Source: Symbiodinium natans
Lineage: Eukaryota; Sar; Dinophyceae; Suessiales; Symbiodiniaceae
Reading direction: 5' to 3'
NCBI GenBank assembly: GCA_905221605.1
Contig: CAJNDS010002754.1
Span: 62,001 to 126,000, forward strand
Length of the DNA stretch: 64,000 nucleotides
The notes beneath the pieces are model-generated. The model was given only the letters and a program-made list of their open reading frames with translations. It was not told where the DNA came from and did no database searches. The number at the start of each line of letters is the position of its first letter. Position 1 is the first letter of the stretch. Below, one piece after another: positions 54,290-62,482 of the stretch. A program made the translations under genes and the position numbers.

Positions 54290-55426
54290 GTGGGCGATGG
54301 AGACAAGCTTCCTGAATTTGATCACAGCCAGTATAATGTGATAGTCTTTGATGAGATTTACATGAACGGACTGCGCGTCCTGAATTGCATAAGAGGGTTT
54401 GTGAACAACAACCCAGACAAAATTATCATAGGAGCAGGTGATGTGAAACAACTTCCACCTGTGTGTGATGATCTGACTAATACAAGGAATGCCGGTGAAT
54501 ACTCTGATGAATGTATAGATCAGATTTTTAAGTATAACATTTTGCTTAAGGTGTGTAAGCGACTTGGTCCCAAGGACGACCCAAAGGCAAACAAAAACAG
54601 AGAAATATTAGACAGTATGTATGATGATATGTGGATACATCGTATTCCATTAGAAGAGTTCGTGCCTAAATACTTTAAAATGACAGATGATGTTACAAAG
54701 GCATTACACAACATCGCCTATACCAACATGAGATGTCTGAATGTGTCTAATTATATCAGGAAGCATTTAGGTAAAACAGATAAGTATGGAGTGGGTGACA
54801 CACTCATATGCAGAGTGTATAAAAATTTGGGTAACCAGCGGTTTAATGTGAACTACAGGTATAGGATCATAAGTATGACACTACCAAGACTGACACTAGA
54901 GAATGTAAAATCCAAGGAGAAGTTCACTACTGACATATACACATTAGATAAGCATTTCAGATATGACTACTGCACCACATGCCACTCCGCACAGGGTGCA
55001 TCCATAGACGGTCAGATCATAATCCATGAGTGGGAGAAGAAACACCTAGTAACTCGTGAATGGATATGGTGTGCCCTTACAAGAAGCACAGACTTTAACA
55101 AGGTCAGGTTCTTCAAAAGTGTAACCAGCCAGAACGAATTAAACGAAGAAACTTTAACAAAATACATATCAACCAAGATCAAGAATTACCAGATGCAAGA
55201 TGAGAATGCCAACAGAGTTATAGATGTTGACAAGTATGTTAACCACGAGTGGTTTATGAAACGGCTGACTAACACATGCTGTAATTGTGGTTGTCGGTTT
55301 GAGTTTGAAATTAAGAACGGAAACCTAACGAGCAACATGACTGCACAAAGGTTAGACAATCTGTCTGCTCACCATATAGAGAATTGTGAGGCATGGTGTC
55401 GGGGATGTAACACAAGTGCTAAATAA
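54290..55426 (+). CDS. Replication protein, C-terminal part: SF1 helicase plus HNH-like zinc module
   Basis: 378 aa; the frame is open back to about 54182 (LFVVPQNNLSQN), so it is the continuation of the polymerase ORF. Superfamily 1 helicase of the Pif1/RecD-like type: Walker B VIVFDEIY, motif III GAGDVKQLPPV, motif V/VI TCHSAQGASIDG and WCALTRS. The C-terminus, CCNCGCRFEFE ... RLDN...HHIENCEAWCRGCN, matches the Cys-Cys ... N..H...N...C..C layout of HNH/endonuclease VII-like zinc nucleases. Polymerase, helicase and nuclease in one chain would form a self-contained replication and resolution machine. The stop codon lies in an 11-bp hairpin. Confidence 0.8.
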   Translation: MGDGDKLPEFDHSQYNVIVFDEIYMNGLRVLNCIRGFVNNNPDKIIIGAGDVKQLPPVCDDLTNTRNAGEYSDECIDQIFKYNILLKVCKRLGPKDDPKANKNREILDSMYDDMWIHRIPLEEFVPKYFKMTDDVTKALHNIAYTNMRCLNVSNYIRKHLGKTDKYGVGDTLICRVYKNLGNQRFNVNYRYRIISMTLPRLTLENVKSKEKFTTDIYTLDKHFRYDYCTTCHSAQGASIDGQIIIHEWEKKHLVTREWIWCALTRSTDFNKVRFFKSVTSQNELNEETLTKYISTKIKNYQMQDENANRVIDVDKYVNHEWFMKRLTNTCCNCGCRFEFEIKNGNLTSNMTAQRLDNLSAHHIENCEAWCRGCNTSAK

Positions 55427-55452
55427 AAACCATTCATTTGATTTTTATTTAG
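55419..55452 (+). terminator. Hairpin spanning the stop codon of the replication gene
   Basis: Perfect 11-bp arms CTAAATAAAAA (55419-55429) and TTTTTATTTAG (55442-55452), with a 12-base loop. The TAA stop codon is inside the left arm. Confidence 0.6.
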
Positions 55453-55465
55453 GATTGCTTGACAT

Positions 55466-55545
55466 GAGTTTATCTATTAAAAGCGGGTTTTATCTATTAA
55501 AAACGGGTTTTATCCATTAAAAGCGGGTTTTATCTATTAAAAACG
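55466..55545. repeat. Four tandem 20-bp repeats between convergent genes
   Basis: Units such as GGTTTTATCTATTAAAAACG, four copies, each able to form a short TTTTA...TAAAA stem. The stop codon of the minus-strand gene ending at 55530 lies in the last unit. Likely bidirectional 3'-end DNA. Confidence 0.8.
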
Positions 55546-56807
55546 GTATCCCTGTATAATGCTTGTAGTTCTTTTAAAGCTTGTTTTTTCCCTGCAGGAA
55601 CACCTGCAGATGAAACCCATTTATTATAAATACTTCGGTATTTTCTATACGTCGTGGTGTTTATTGTGTTTTTGTTGTTTGCTTCCTCAAATGTTTCTCT
55701 TAATTTTTGTATTCCGATCTTACTTGGTATGATCAAAGGTCTCATGTTTAGTTCTTCTCGTGGTGTATCTGTGTCTTCTCGGGCACTTTCCTTTAGGTTG
55801 GTCTTTTTAGTTAGTCTGGTTCGCGGTCTTCTTGGCGGTTGTTCATCTGCTTGTCTTTCAGAACCTTCAGGTTGTCTTGCAGAACCTTCAGGTTGTCTTG
55901 CAGAACCTCGTGGGAATTGAAAGTTTCCTGACGATGATGATGATGATCCACCTTGTTGAACGTTTGGTGTTGGTGCTGGTAATGCTGGTTGCTGAACTGC
56001 AGGAGGCAGTGGTTGTTGAGTTGCACCCACATTAGGTTGATGAGGTTGTAACACAATAGAGGGCGGTAGTTGCGCAATATTTATTGGATTGGGGTTTCTC
56101 ACCCACGGGTTATTAGGTGGTGTTCGGGGTGCTTCTAGATCAAGCAAGGGGCGAGGTTGTGGTAAAATCCTTCTCATGACTGCATCGCCTATACCACTTA
56201 GAACTGGTTCTGCCAGTCCTCCAATTACGGATGTAGTTAGATCATGCCCTGACACTAAACCACCTGCAATATTTCTGCCTACTCTCATTGAGCCTCTTCC
56301 TAATGTTCTTAATATTCCGTCTCCTTGCTGTGGTTCTCGTTCTACCTGTTGAACGATGTCCTGTTGGTTTGCTTGTCGTGTTTCTTCTGCCCTCTGTATA
56401 ACTCCCTCTAATTCCGCCCGTGTAACTCCTTCTTCTGTGTCAAAATACTCGTCATTGCCATATTCTTCTATGGGAGTGCCGATATTATACATTTCTGGTT
56501 GTGCCGGTGTGTCTGTTGCTCCTGCTCCTGCGTCCCACAACGCCCTATGAGTAAGATCGTTGTCCGTGGCATACTCTCTTAACATGTGATCTCTTACCAC
56601 CCGTTCATTAATTCTTTTCTGTTCTGCTTTCAATCTGTCTAAATGATCTTTACCGTCAAAATACGATCCTTTATTACTAGCCTTGTAAAATACTGCATCT
56701 CTGTTAGGGAAGGGTTTCAACGCTTCTTCATTATCATTGACAAGTTCCAAAATGTCTTCATATCGTGACCTTCTGTGAAATTGTATCTGTGTTTTATTGC
56801 GTGCCAT
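55530..56807 (-). CDS. Putative virion accessory protein
   Basis: 425 aa, no recognised family. N-terminal 60 residues basic (MARNKTQIQFHRRSRYEDIL), then acidic with Glu/Gln-rich helices. A short hydrophobic/Gly-rich segment (residues about 185-215, GGLVSGHDLTTSVIGGLAEP) may touch membrane or capsid. A long Pro/Gln-rich part with polyserine follows, then repeats GSARQPE-GSARQPE-GSERQ, and a structured C-terminal helical region. This layout is like internal virion proteins of Polinton-related viruses (adenovirus pVI-like role), which is inference from its place in the block with penton and capsid genes. Confidence 0.55.
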   Translation of the reverse strand: MARNKTQIQFHRRSRYEDILELVNDNEEALKPFPNRDAVFYKASNKGSYFDGKDHLDRLKAEQKRINERVVRDHMLREYATDNDLTHRALWDAGAGATDTPAQPEMYNIGTPIEEYGNDEYFDTEEGVTRAELEGVIQRAEETRQANQQDIVQQVEREPQQGDGILRTLGRGSMRVGRNIAGGLVSGHDLTTSVIGGLAEPVLSGIGDAVMRRILPQPRPLLDLEAPRTPPNNPWVRNPNPINIAQLPPSIVLQPHQPNVGATQQPLPPAVQQPALPAPTPNVQQGGSSSSSSGNFQFPRGSARQPEGSARQPEGSERQADEQPPRRPRTRLTKKTNLKESAREDTDTPREELNMRPLIIPSKIGIQKLRETFEEANNKNTINTTTYRKYRSIYNKWVSSAGVPAGKKQALKELQALYRDTVFNR

Positions 56808-56840
56808 TATATTTTATATTCTTATATAGAAATTTACGAT

Positions 56841-57182
56841 TTAGAAAATTCTTTCACTTAAGGTTTCCAAGGTTTGTATTCTGTTTCTTAAATGCTCTAT
56901 AGATGTCTCTGGTATCCTAGGGTTATGCATCTCTGATTTTAACCTGTCAATTTCCATTGTATAATTGTCTTTCATTTGACCTTCTAAAAGTCTTCTTTTC
57001 ATTGCTAGATTTGCTACCCGTGCCTCTCTGGCATCCATTTCCTTTTTTAAATTCAATAAGTAGTCAATATTAGGCTTGTGAAAGTTTAACTCAGATGCTT
57101 CATTTACCACAGGATTGTCTAATGATTTTCTCTTCTTTTGTTTATTTAGTTGTCTGAACTTGTATTTGTTATATAAAACCAT
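56841..57182 (-). CDS. Small coiled-coil viral protein
   Basis: 113 aa. Basic N-terminus (KQKKRKSL, possible nuclear signal), then a long amphipathic helix (LLNLKKEMDAREARVANLAM ... RLKSEM) and a second helical segment. No known family. It sits between two proline-rich proteins on the same strand with short gaps, suggesting a co-regulated late group. Confidence 0.55.
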   Translation of the reverse strand: MVLYNKYKFRQLNKQKKRKSLDNPVVNEASELNFHKPNIDYLLNLKKEMDAREARVANLAMKRRLLEGQMKDNYTMEIDRLKSEMHNPRIPETSIEHLRNRIQTLETLSERIF

Positions 57183-57195
57183 TGCTATATATTAT

Positions 57196-57735
57196 TTACC
57201 TAGATTTTTTAGGACGGGATTTAAACATTGCTTGACACATATTATTCGCTTTCTCCTGTCTTCTTCTCATAATTTCTTGGTTCATGGTTCTCATATGTAG
57301 CTGATATAGTTGAGCCTGTGTCAAATTGTCATAAGGTTGCATGTTTGGAGGTGGTGGTGGGGGCATAGCTTTGGAAACTGGAGGTGGGGCTTTGTGTATT
57401 ATAGGCTCTTCGTGATTGTCTACACTTACTGGTTTTACTTGCACCTTTGGTTTCACATTGTTTTTTCTAACTGGCTTTTCAATTATATTGCTTGGCTTAC
57501 CTTCACATGTGTCTTTATGGGTATACCGAGCCGTCTTCATTGTAATAGTTTTGTGGCAGTCCTGACACTCTGTCTTTTGCTTTGCAACCTCTCTGATTTT
57601 TACTCTTGAAGTTTTGGGAGTTTCATTTTTGTGATCCTCTGTCGTTTCAGGTTTCATTTCTTCTACGGTTTCTGGAGGTTCTTCTGGTTTAGGTGTTTCA
57701 TCAATGGTTGCCATTTCAGTGTTTTCTTCAGTCAT
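57196..57735 (-). CDS. Pro-rich viral protein with C2HC-type zinc finger
   Basis: 179 aa. Acidic, Glu/Pro/Thr-rich N-terminus (residues 1-40), then CQDCHKTITMKTARYTHKDTC (about 58-78), a possible C2HC zinc finger, a basic Pro/Val-rich linker, a proline run (PPPPPPN, about 128-134), and a C-terminal helix ending in a basic tail (KSRPKKSR). No recognised family; DNA or capsid contact is plausible. Confidence 0.55.
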   Translation of the reverse strand: MTEENTEMATIDETPKPEEPPETVEEMKPETTEDHKNETPKTSRVKIREVAKQKTECQDCHKTITMKTARYTHKDTCEGKPSNIIEKPVRKNNVKPKVQVKPVSVDNHEEPIIHKAPPPVSKAMPPPPPPNMQPYDNLTQAQLYQLHMRTMNQEIMRRRQEKANNMCQAMFKSRPKKSR

Positions 57736-57786
57736 ATATATATATATAATGTTCTATATATTTTCTATTTGTTTTCTCTAAAACTA

Positions 57787-57820
57787 TTTCATTATAATAT
57801 TTTCTAATGTTATAATGAAA
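57787..57820 (-). terminator. Hairpin downstream of the second GIY-YIG gene
   Basis: Perfect 11-bp arms TTTCATTATAA (57787-57797) and TTATAATGAAA (57810-57820) with a 12-base loop, 7 bases past the minus-strand stop codon at 57828. Confidence 0.55.
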
Positions 57821-57827
57821 GAGATAC

Positions 57828-58370
57828 TCAAAAGGTTGAGATATGCTGAGATTTCTTGAGTTGGCGTTGTTGTCGCTTTTGTTCGTTTATGGTGTCTCTG
57901 TTTTGTTGATGATATTCTCTTGACGTTGCTCTTAGTTTTTCCTTATTGGCTTCATAGTAGCGTAGATTTCTCTGTTTGATCTTATCTTGATGAGTATCAC
58001 GATATAACTTCTGTCTTGTCAATATCTCTTCTTTCTTATCTTCATAACGCTCCTTTGGCGTTCTTCCAGACACATTTCGGTTCACACATTCAGTATTTCT
58101 GATATTGATACCTTCTTGTTTGAATAATTCCTCCTTTGATTGACAAGGGAAATTTTCAATCAATTCTATCTTACAGTTTTCAACACCGTAAGTGTCAAAC
58201 AAATTGTATACTGTATGAAATGCGTTCTTATGTCCATTCTGATACTTTTTATAGTTGCCCCTATGACTTGCCATTCTTCGGCATAAGTCCTCACAGGTGC
58301 TTCCAATATAGCACTGCTCATATCCAAGATCAACAACTTTGTAAATCTTACCGTTTTGATAATCAGGCAT
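57828..58370 (-). CDS. GIY-YIG endonuclease, second copy
   Basis: 180 aa. GIY-YIG domain: KIYKVV (8-13) and CYIGST (20-25), followed by CRRMASHR (catalytic Arg region) and FKQEGINIRN (Glu region). Paralogous to 49478-50023 through the nuclease domain, but the C-terminal part is a Lys/Arg/Tyr-rich helical tail (RNLRYYEANKEKL) without the zinc finger, resembling DNA-binding repeats of homing nucleases. Placed between the penton gene and the virion accessory genes on the same strand. Confidence 0.85.
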   Translation of the reverse strand: MPDYQNGKIYKVVDLGYEQCYIGSTCEDLCRRMASHRGNYKKYQNGHKNAFHTVYNLFDTYGVENCKIELIENFPCQSKEELFKQEGINIRNTECVNRNVSGRTPKERYEDKKEEILTRQKLYRDTHQDKIKQRNLRYYEANKEKLRATSREYHQQNRDTINEQKRQQRQLKKSQHISTF

Positions 58371-58406
58371 TATGTTAATATATGATTTTCAATGTTTAAG
58401 TATGCT

Positions 58407-59276
58407 TTAGGTCATGTCCTGATTGTGAAACAATAGGGAGAAAGTGACATTTATACCGTTTAGATCTATAACATTACCCGCCCCATCCATTATTCTAAAT
58501 GTTAACCTTTTAATGTTTCTTTTAGAGACATTTATATAATCATAATCTGTTATTCCATAACTGTCGCTAATAATACCTGCAAATGGTGCATTCACTGGGA
58601 CTTTTTTGATTATTGCGTTTGAACAAGCAGAAGGACTGTGAAAATTATTAGTAGACAGTTCAGGACAAGAAATATAAACATCAGGATAGTTTACCAGATT
58701 TACAAACCCCGTTGTCCAAGGGGAGGATGAAGTGAATGCGTCACCAACTGGTGTTGTAAAACCCAAAACATTATTAATAGAGTTCAAGTTATTAAGATCC
58801 ACGGAATTAGAGAATGAACCAACAAAAGTAGGCACATCTGTATCAGTCAAGGGTATAAACACGACCTCGCTGTAGTTAGAAGATATTGTAATCTTATTCG
58901 TTAAAGTATCATATACAGCAGAATAGGAGTTCGTCCTTCCGCCACTATCAAAGAAGGCATTTAATTGTGTTTCCATGGCTGAGGCTAGATCAGGAGCAGT
59001 GTAGTTTCCTACAGGTATCTCAATTCTTCTATATGTTATTCCTTGAGGTGTGGCAGGTGGCAATATTTGATGTCTAAAATAGAGGTTCTGATTATTCGTG
59101 TTGATTGAATACCATGCATTGGGAATAGCTACCTCGTGCACTTGCATAATGGTGTTGTCGGGTATTTCAAAGGTGTCCTGCAACTCTATGTTAAAATCAG
59201 AAGTTGATTTACTGTCAGAAACTCTGTGTTGTGAGTTAACATAAACTTTTTTGTATGTTAAAGGTCTGAAACTCAT
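58407..59276 (-). CDS. Penton / minor capsid protein (single jelly-roll type)
   Basis: 289 aa. Start KKVYVNSQHRVS, then DFNIELQDTFEIPDN and VHEVAIPNAWYSI..NN..LYF, which is the pattern of the PLV/Polinton minor capsid (penton) protein that fills capsid vertices. The rest is beta-rich with Asn/Thr/Ser loops, as expected for a jelly roll (YRRIEIPVGNYTAPDLASAM, NKITISSNYS, LTFRIMDGAGNVIDL). Length is in the usual range. Divergent from the lipase-like gene, with 40 bp between starts, sharing an AT-rich promoter region. Family inferred from motif pattern and gene neighbourhood. Confidence 0.7.
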   Translation of the reverse strand: MSFRPLTYKKVYVNSQHRVSDSKSTSDFNIELQDTFEIPDNTIMQVHEVAIPNAWYSINTNNQNLYFRHQILPPATPQGITYRRIEIPVGNYTAPDLASAMETQLNAFFDSGGRTNSYSAVYDTLTNKITISSNYSEVVFIPLTDTDVPTFVGSFSNSVDLNNLNSINNVLGFTTPVGDAFTSSSPWTTGFVNLVNYPDVYISCPELSTNNFHSPSACSNAIIKKVPVNAPFAGIISDSYGITDYDYINVSKRNIKRLTFRIMDGAGNVIDLNGINVTFSLLFHNQDMT

Positions 59277-59316
59277 ATTAATAACAGATAAAATATTTAT
59301 ATGATTTATTAATATA

Positions 59317-59862
59317 ATGACAAGAGTTCAGTCTCAATTGGACAACATACTGAAGTCTAACGGGAGAATATCTAATACACAAGGTATTAAGATTGCATAC
59401 GATCGTGACAATAAAATTTTTGTTAAAGATAATAAAATGTATATAGGAGGGACTACATCGTTTACCAACTGGTTAGAAAACTTTACTAAATTACCCTTTG
59501 GTGTTTTGGGCGGTGTCCGTGATATGGAAAGATATATAGAGGCAGAACGGATTTTAAAGGAGAACCCACAAATAACAGAATTGGTAGGACATAGTCAAGC
59601 GGGAGTGGTGGCGTTACAATTAGCGAAAGATTTTCCTGAAAGAGATCTAAGAACCAGAACGTATAACAGCCCTTCATTTTCACTAGGTTTTGATCAACCC
59701 TCTGAACAACACAAGAGGTTCAGAAAAGTTGGAGATGTAGTTTCAGCATTTGATGGTTCAGCAATAAATTATAATACTAACACATTAAACCCATTAAAAA
59801 ATCATGACATATCTTCTCTAGATAATATAGATGAAACAATTCCGCCCCTATCTCTACCATAA
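59317..59862 (+). CDS. Lipase-like alpha/beta hydrolase
   Basis: 181 aa. Serine nucleophile elbow GHSQAG (residues 91-96, Ser93) after a beta strand ITELV and before VVALQLA, as in class 3 lipases; a following KVGDVVSAFDGS could supply the acidic residue and KNHDISSL the His. Short for a lipase but close to the lipase-like proteins reported in PLVs. It may alter host membranes during entry or release; this is inference. First gene of the capsid cluster on the + strand. Confidence 0.7.
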   Translation: MTRVQSQLDNILKSNGRISNTQGIKIAYDRDNKIFVKDNKMYIGGTTSFTNWLENFTKLPFGVLGGVRDMERYIEAERILKENPQITELVGHSQAGVVALQLAKDFPERDLRTRTYNSPSFSLGFDQPSEQHKRFRKVGDVVSAFDGSAINYNTNTLNPLKNHDISSLDNIDETIPPLSLP

Positions 59863-59885
59863 TATTATTTCTCATTATTATTAAT

Positions 59886-60116
59886 ATGATGTTCAATAAA
59901 CCTAAACATATAAAAGAGCCACATCATGTTGGTAAACCATCAGAAAGTTTAAGGTTCAAAAACAAACTAATTAAAACTATGAATAACTCGGCTTATGAGA
60001 GTATAAGGAATATTATAGAAGAAGGGGAGAATGTAGCATCACAACCCCAGTTAGAGAAACAGAATAATGAACATTTTAAAAGCCATAAAAGATATAATAA
60101 TAAAAAATCTAAATAA
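59886..60116 (+). CDS. Small basic viral protein
   Basis: 76 aa, starting at ATGATG, 23 bp after the lipase stop and 11 bp before the capsid start. Lys/Asn/His-rich with a central helix (MNNSAYESIRNIIEEGENV). No known family. The tight spacing suggests transcription with the capsid gene. Confidence 0.5.
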   Translation: MMFNKPKHIKEPHHVGKPSESLRFKNKLIKTMNNSAYESIRNIIEEGENVASQPQLEKQNNEHFKSHKRYNNKKSK

Positions 60117-60127
60117 ATTATATAATT

Positions 60128-61594
60128 ATGGATTTGGTCCTCGCAGAGAGTAACGATAATATGATTAACTCCCTTCAATTTGATCTCCCAGAGAGCGCGG
60201 CATACGTAACTGACAGGAAACAAGTTCACTTTCCTAGTGTATCTGGAAACATCTTTAGTTCCTCTAACGGAAACAAATACCTAAAATTTGTAATCACAGG
60301 TGAAGATAATAATTATATTGATTTGTCTAGTGTTTGTTTGTTCTTTGATGTTGTAAATACCTCCACTACTGCAGGAGAATATTTACGCCCATTAGGTGAG
60401 AGCCATGCCTTCTTCACTAGATACAGATGCAACGCGGCAGGGCAACAAATAAACGACATTGATAATTACAACCAAGTGTGTGAACAAATGAAATCATTCA
60501 AAAGCGAAGAGGTTAGAAATTTAGATGACATCCAAGAAGGTTGCTTAACACGATACGACAGTAGAATTAACAGACTGTTCGCTTATACTATAGAAAGTCA
60601 CGATGCAACAGCAACAGCAGGATCAAACCAAAGAGGCGCTGTTCTACCGAAACTAACGCGACTTAATACTACAGGAATTGAACAGGGTAAGTTCGTAAGA
60701 ATGGGACACAAGCCCGTTTGTGGATTTGTTCAATCTGGATATTATCCACCAATTCGGTATTGTCCTTTAGAATTTATTTTTGAGATTGTTTCAGATGCAG
60801 GTGAACCAGTTATCAGACCTTCAGCAACAGTGGCGGGAACACAAGCAGAAGACGATGAAAACGGCTTATATTTTACAACACGCAATACTACCACATCTTG
60901 GGCTATTCAGAATGCCATTTTACGATGTGAATTGATACAGGTGGACAACACCGTCAACAATAATATAGTTTCACATTTATTGAAAGGGGGTAGGCTTCGA
61001 ATGGTTGATCCTGCTTATTATTCATTTTCACAAACCTTCACGGCAGGAAACACAGAGATCAACATGAACATCGTAAAATCTTCAACTCGTTTATCTCAGA
61101 TGTTCTTCACCTTTAGCAACAGCAATATCAATAATGACAACACAGCAGGTAATTATGACAGAAAGAGATGGAACTACTTTTTCCATCCTATGGCGGTAAC
61201 CATTGATAATTTAGAAGGTGTGATCGATAGCGATAAACAGATTTCAGCACAAATACAAATAGCAAATAAGAAATTCCCAGAACAGGAAATATCAAGTATC
61301 AGTGAATTTATGTATTTCCTTCGCAGAGCAGTAAATGTGATGTCGCCTTATTACGACGGCTTTTCAATTGACATTTACCGATATGCTAACGATAAGTTTA
61401 TTGGTGGCATTAACTTTGACAAACAACCCGATATGAATTTCACTGGTTCTAATACTAAAATGGGCTCCTTAATCACTTTTAAAATCAAAGGAGCCAACGC
61501 AAATTTCGCACTAGGAATTGAGAGAGTTTTTGTGACTGCTGTTAGTGAACAGATATTCGAGTTAAGTGAGTCAGCAAGCACGGTATTAGACTAA
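60128..61594 (+). CDS. Major capsid protein (double jelly-roll type)
   Basis: 488 aa. Start region YVTDRKQVHFPSVSGNIFS, then beta-rich sequence throughout with the layout of PLV/Polinton major capsid proteins: RPLGESHAFFTRYRCNAAGQ (about 88-107), KGGRLRMVDPAYYSFSQTF, RKRWNYFFHP, and a C-terminal YRYANDKFIGGINFDKQPD ... GSLITFKIKG. Length fits the 450-600 aa range of these proteins. It would form the capsid hexons. Frame intact, unlike integrase, replication and fibre genes. Family inferred from pattern and neighbours. Confidence 0.8.
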   Translation: MDLVLAESNDNMINSLQFDLPESAAYVTDRKQVHFPSVSGNIFSSSNGNKYLKFVITGEDNNYIDLSSVCLFFDVVNTSTTAGEYLRPLGESHAFFTRYRCNAAGQQINDIDNYNQVCEQMKSFKSEEVRNLDDIQEGCLTRYDSRINRLFAYTIESHDATATAGSNQRGAVLPKLTRLNTTGIEQGKFVRMGHKPVCGFVQSGYYPPIRYCPLEFIFEIVSDAGEPVIRPSATVAGTQAEDDENGLYFTTRNTTTSWAIQNAILRCELIQVDNTVNNNIVSHLLKGGRLRMVDPAYYSFSQTFTAGNTEINMNIVKSSTRLSQMFFTFSNSNINNDNTAGNYDRKRWNYFFHPMAVTIDNLEGVIDSDKQISAQIQIANKKFPEQEISSISEFMYFLRRAVNVMSPYYDGFSIDIYRYANDKFIGGINFDKQPDMNFTGSNTKMGSLITFKIKGANANFALGIERVFVTAVSEQIFELSESASTVLD

Positions 61595-61629
61595 ATTGTC
61601 TACCAAATTTAATTCTATTATGTAAAATG

Positions 61630-61653
61630 TTATAAAGAAATAATACTTTATAA
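61630..61653 (+). terminator. Hairpin between capsid and third GIY-YIG gene
   Basis: Perfect 8-bp arms TTATAAAG (61630-61637) and CTTTATAA (61646-61653), 36 bases past the capsid stop. It overlaps the TAAAGAAATAAT motif, so it may be 3' end or promoter. Confidence 0.4.
61632..61644 (+). promoter_or_regulatory. Variant of the shared upstream motif (ATAAAGAAATAAT)
   Basis: Lies 23 to 35 bases upstream of the ATG at 61668. It resembles TTAAAGAAATATT before two minus-strand genes and stands at the same distance. Confidence 0.3.
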
Positions 61654-61667
61654 GATATTATAAGATT

Positions 61668-62447
61668 ATGCCTAAAAATCCAGTTAATTATGATCAAACA
61701 CACTTTTATAAAATCATAAGCAAAGACACAACCATTTTAGATACTTATGTGGGACACACTACTAACTTCATAAAGAGAAAATACAAACACAAAGACCATT
61801 GTATTAACACTAACCATCGTAATTATAATATACCATTATATCAGTTTATACGAGATAACGGAGGGTGGGATAACTTTGATATGGTATTAATAAATACTGA
61901 GAAATGCGGAAACTCACTAGAAGCAAGAAAAAGAGAAAGAGAATACATAGAACAACTAGGAGCAACATTAAATATTACCAGACCGTTTATAACAACTGAA
62001 GAAGCAGTAGAATTAAAGAAACAATGCTATGAAAACAAGAAAGAGCATTATTTACAGAAGAAGAAGGATTACTATGAAAACAAAAAGGAAAAGATACTAC
62101 AAGATTGTAAAGAATACAGAGAAGAACACAAGGAGCAAATACAGGAATACAAGAAAGATTATTATGAAAGGAATAAAGAATACATAAAAGCAAAGAGCAA
62201 CAAGAACTATTATGATAATATTGAAGATAGAAGAGCAAAGAATAAGGAATACAGAGATCAACACAAAGAAGAAAGAGTAGAATACGACAAGCAATATAGG
62301 CAAGATAATAAAGAAAGAATAGCTCGATACAAAAAAGATTATCATGAAAAGAACAGAGATACCGTACTACAGAAACACAAAGAATATCACAAACAACATA
62401 AAGAAGAGCAAAACCAAAAACGACGTGAATTCTACCAAGATCACTAA
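61668..62447 (+). CDS. GIY-YIG endonuclease, third and divergent copy
   Basis: 259 aa. N-terminal nuclease: HFYKII (12-17), DTYVGHTT (YVG in place of YIG), FIKRKYKHK and EARKREREYIEQLGATLN with catalytic Arg and Glu. From about residue 115 on, Lys/Glu/Tyr-rich repeats of about 11-23 aa (YYENKKEKI, EYREEHKEQI, EYRDQHKEE) form a long helical tail. Differs from the other two copies in start and tail. It lies directly before the fibre-like gene, whose 5' end lacks a start codon, so it may have inserted there as a mobile nuclease gene. Confidence 0.8.
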   Translation: MPKNPVNYDQTHFYKIISKDTTILDTYVGHTTNFIKRKYKHKDHCINTNHRNYNIPLYQFIRDNGGWDNFDMVLINTEKCGNSLEARKREREYIEQLGATLNITRPFITTEEAVELKKQCYENKKEHYLQKKKDYYENKKEKILQDCKEYREEHKEQIQEYKKDYYERNKEYIKAKSNKNYYDNIEDRRAKNKEYRDQHKEERVEYDKQYRQDNKERIARYKKDYHEKNRDTVLQKHKEYHKQHKEEQNQKRREFYQDH

Positions 62448-62482
62448 ATAATTTAACGGCAGTTTATGCAGATAGATTTTAT

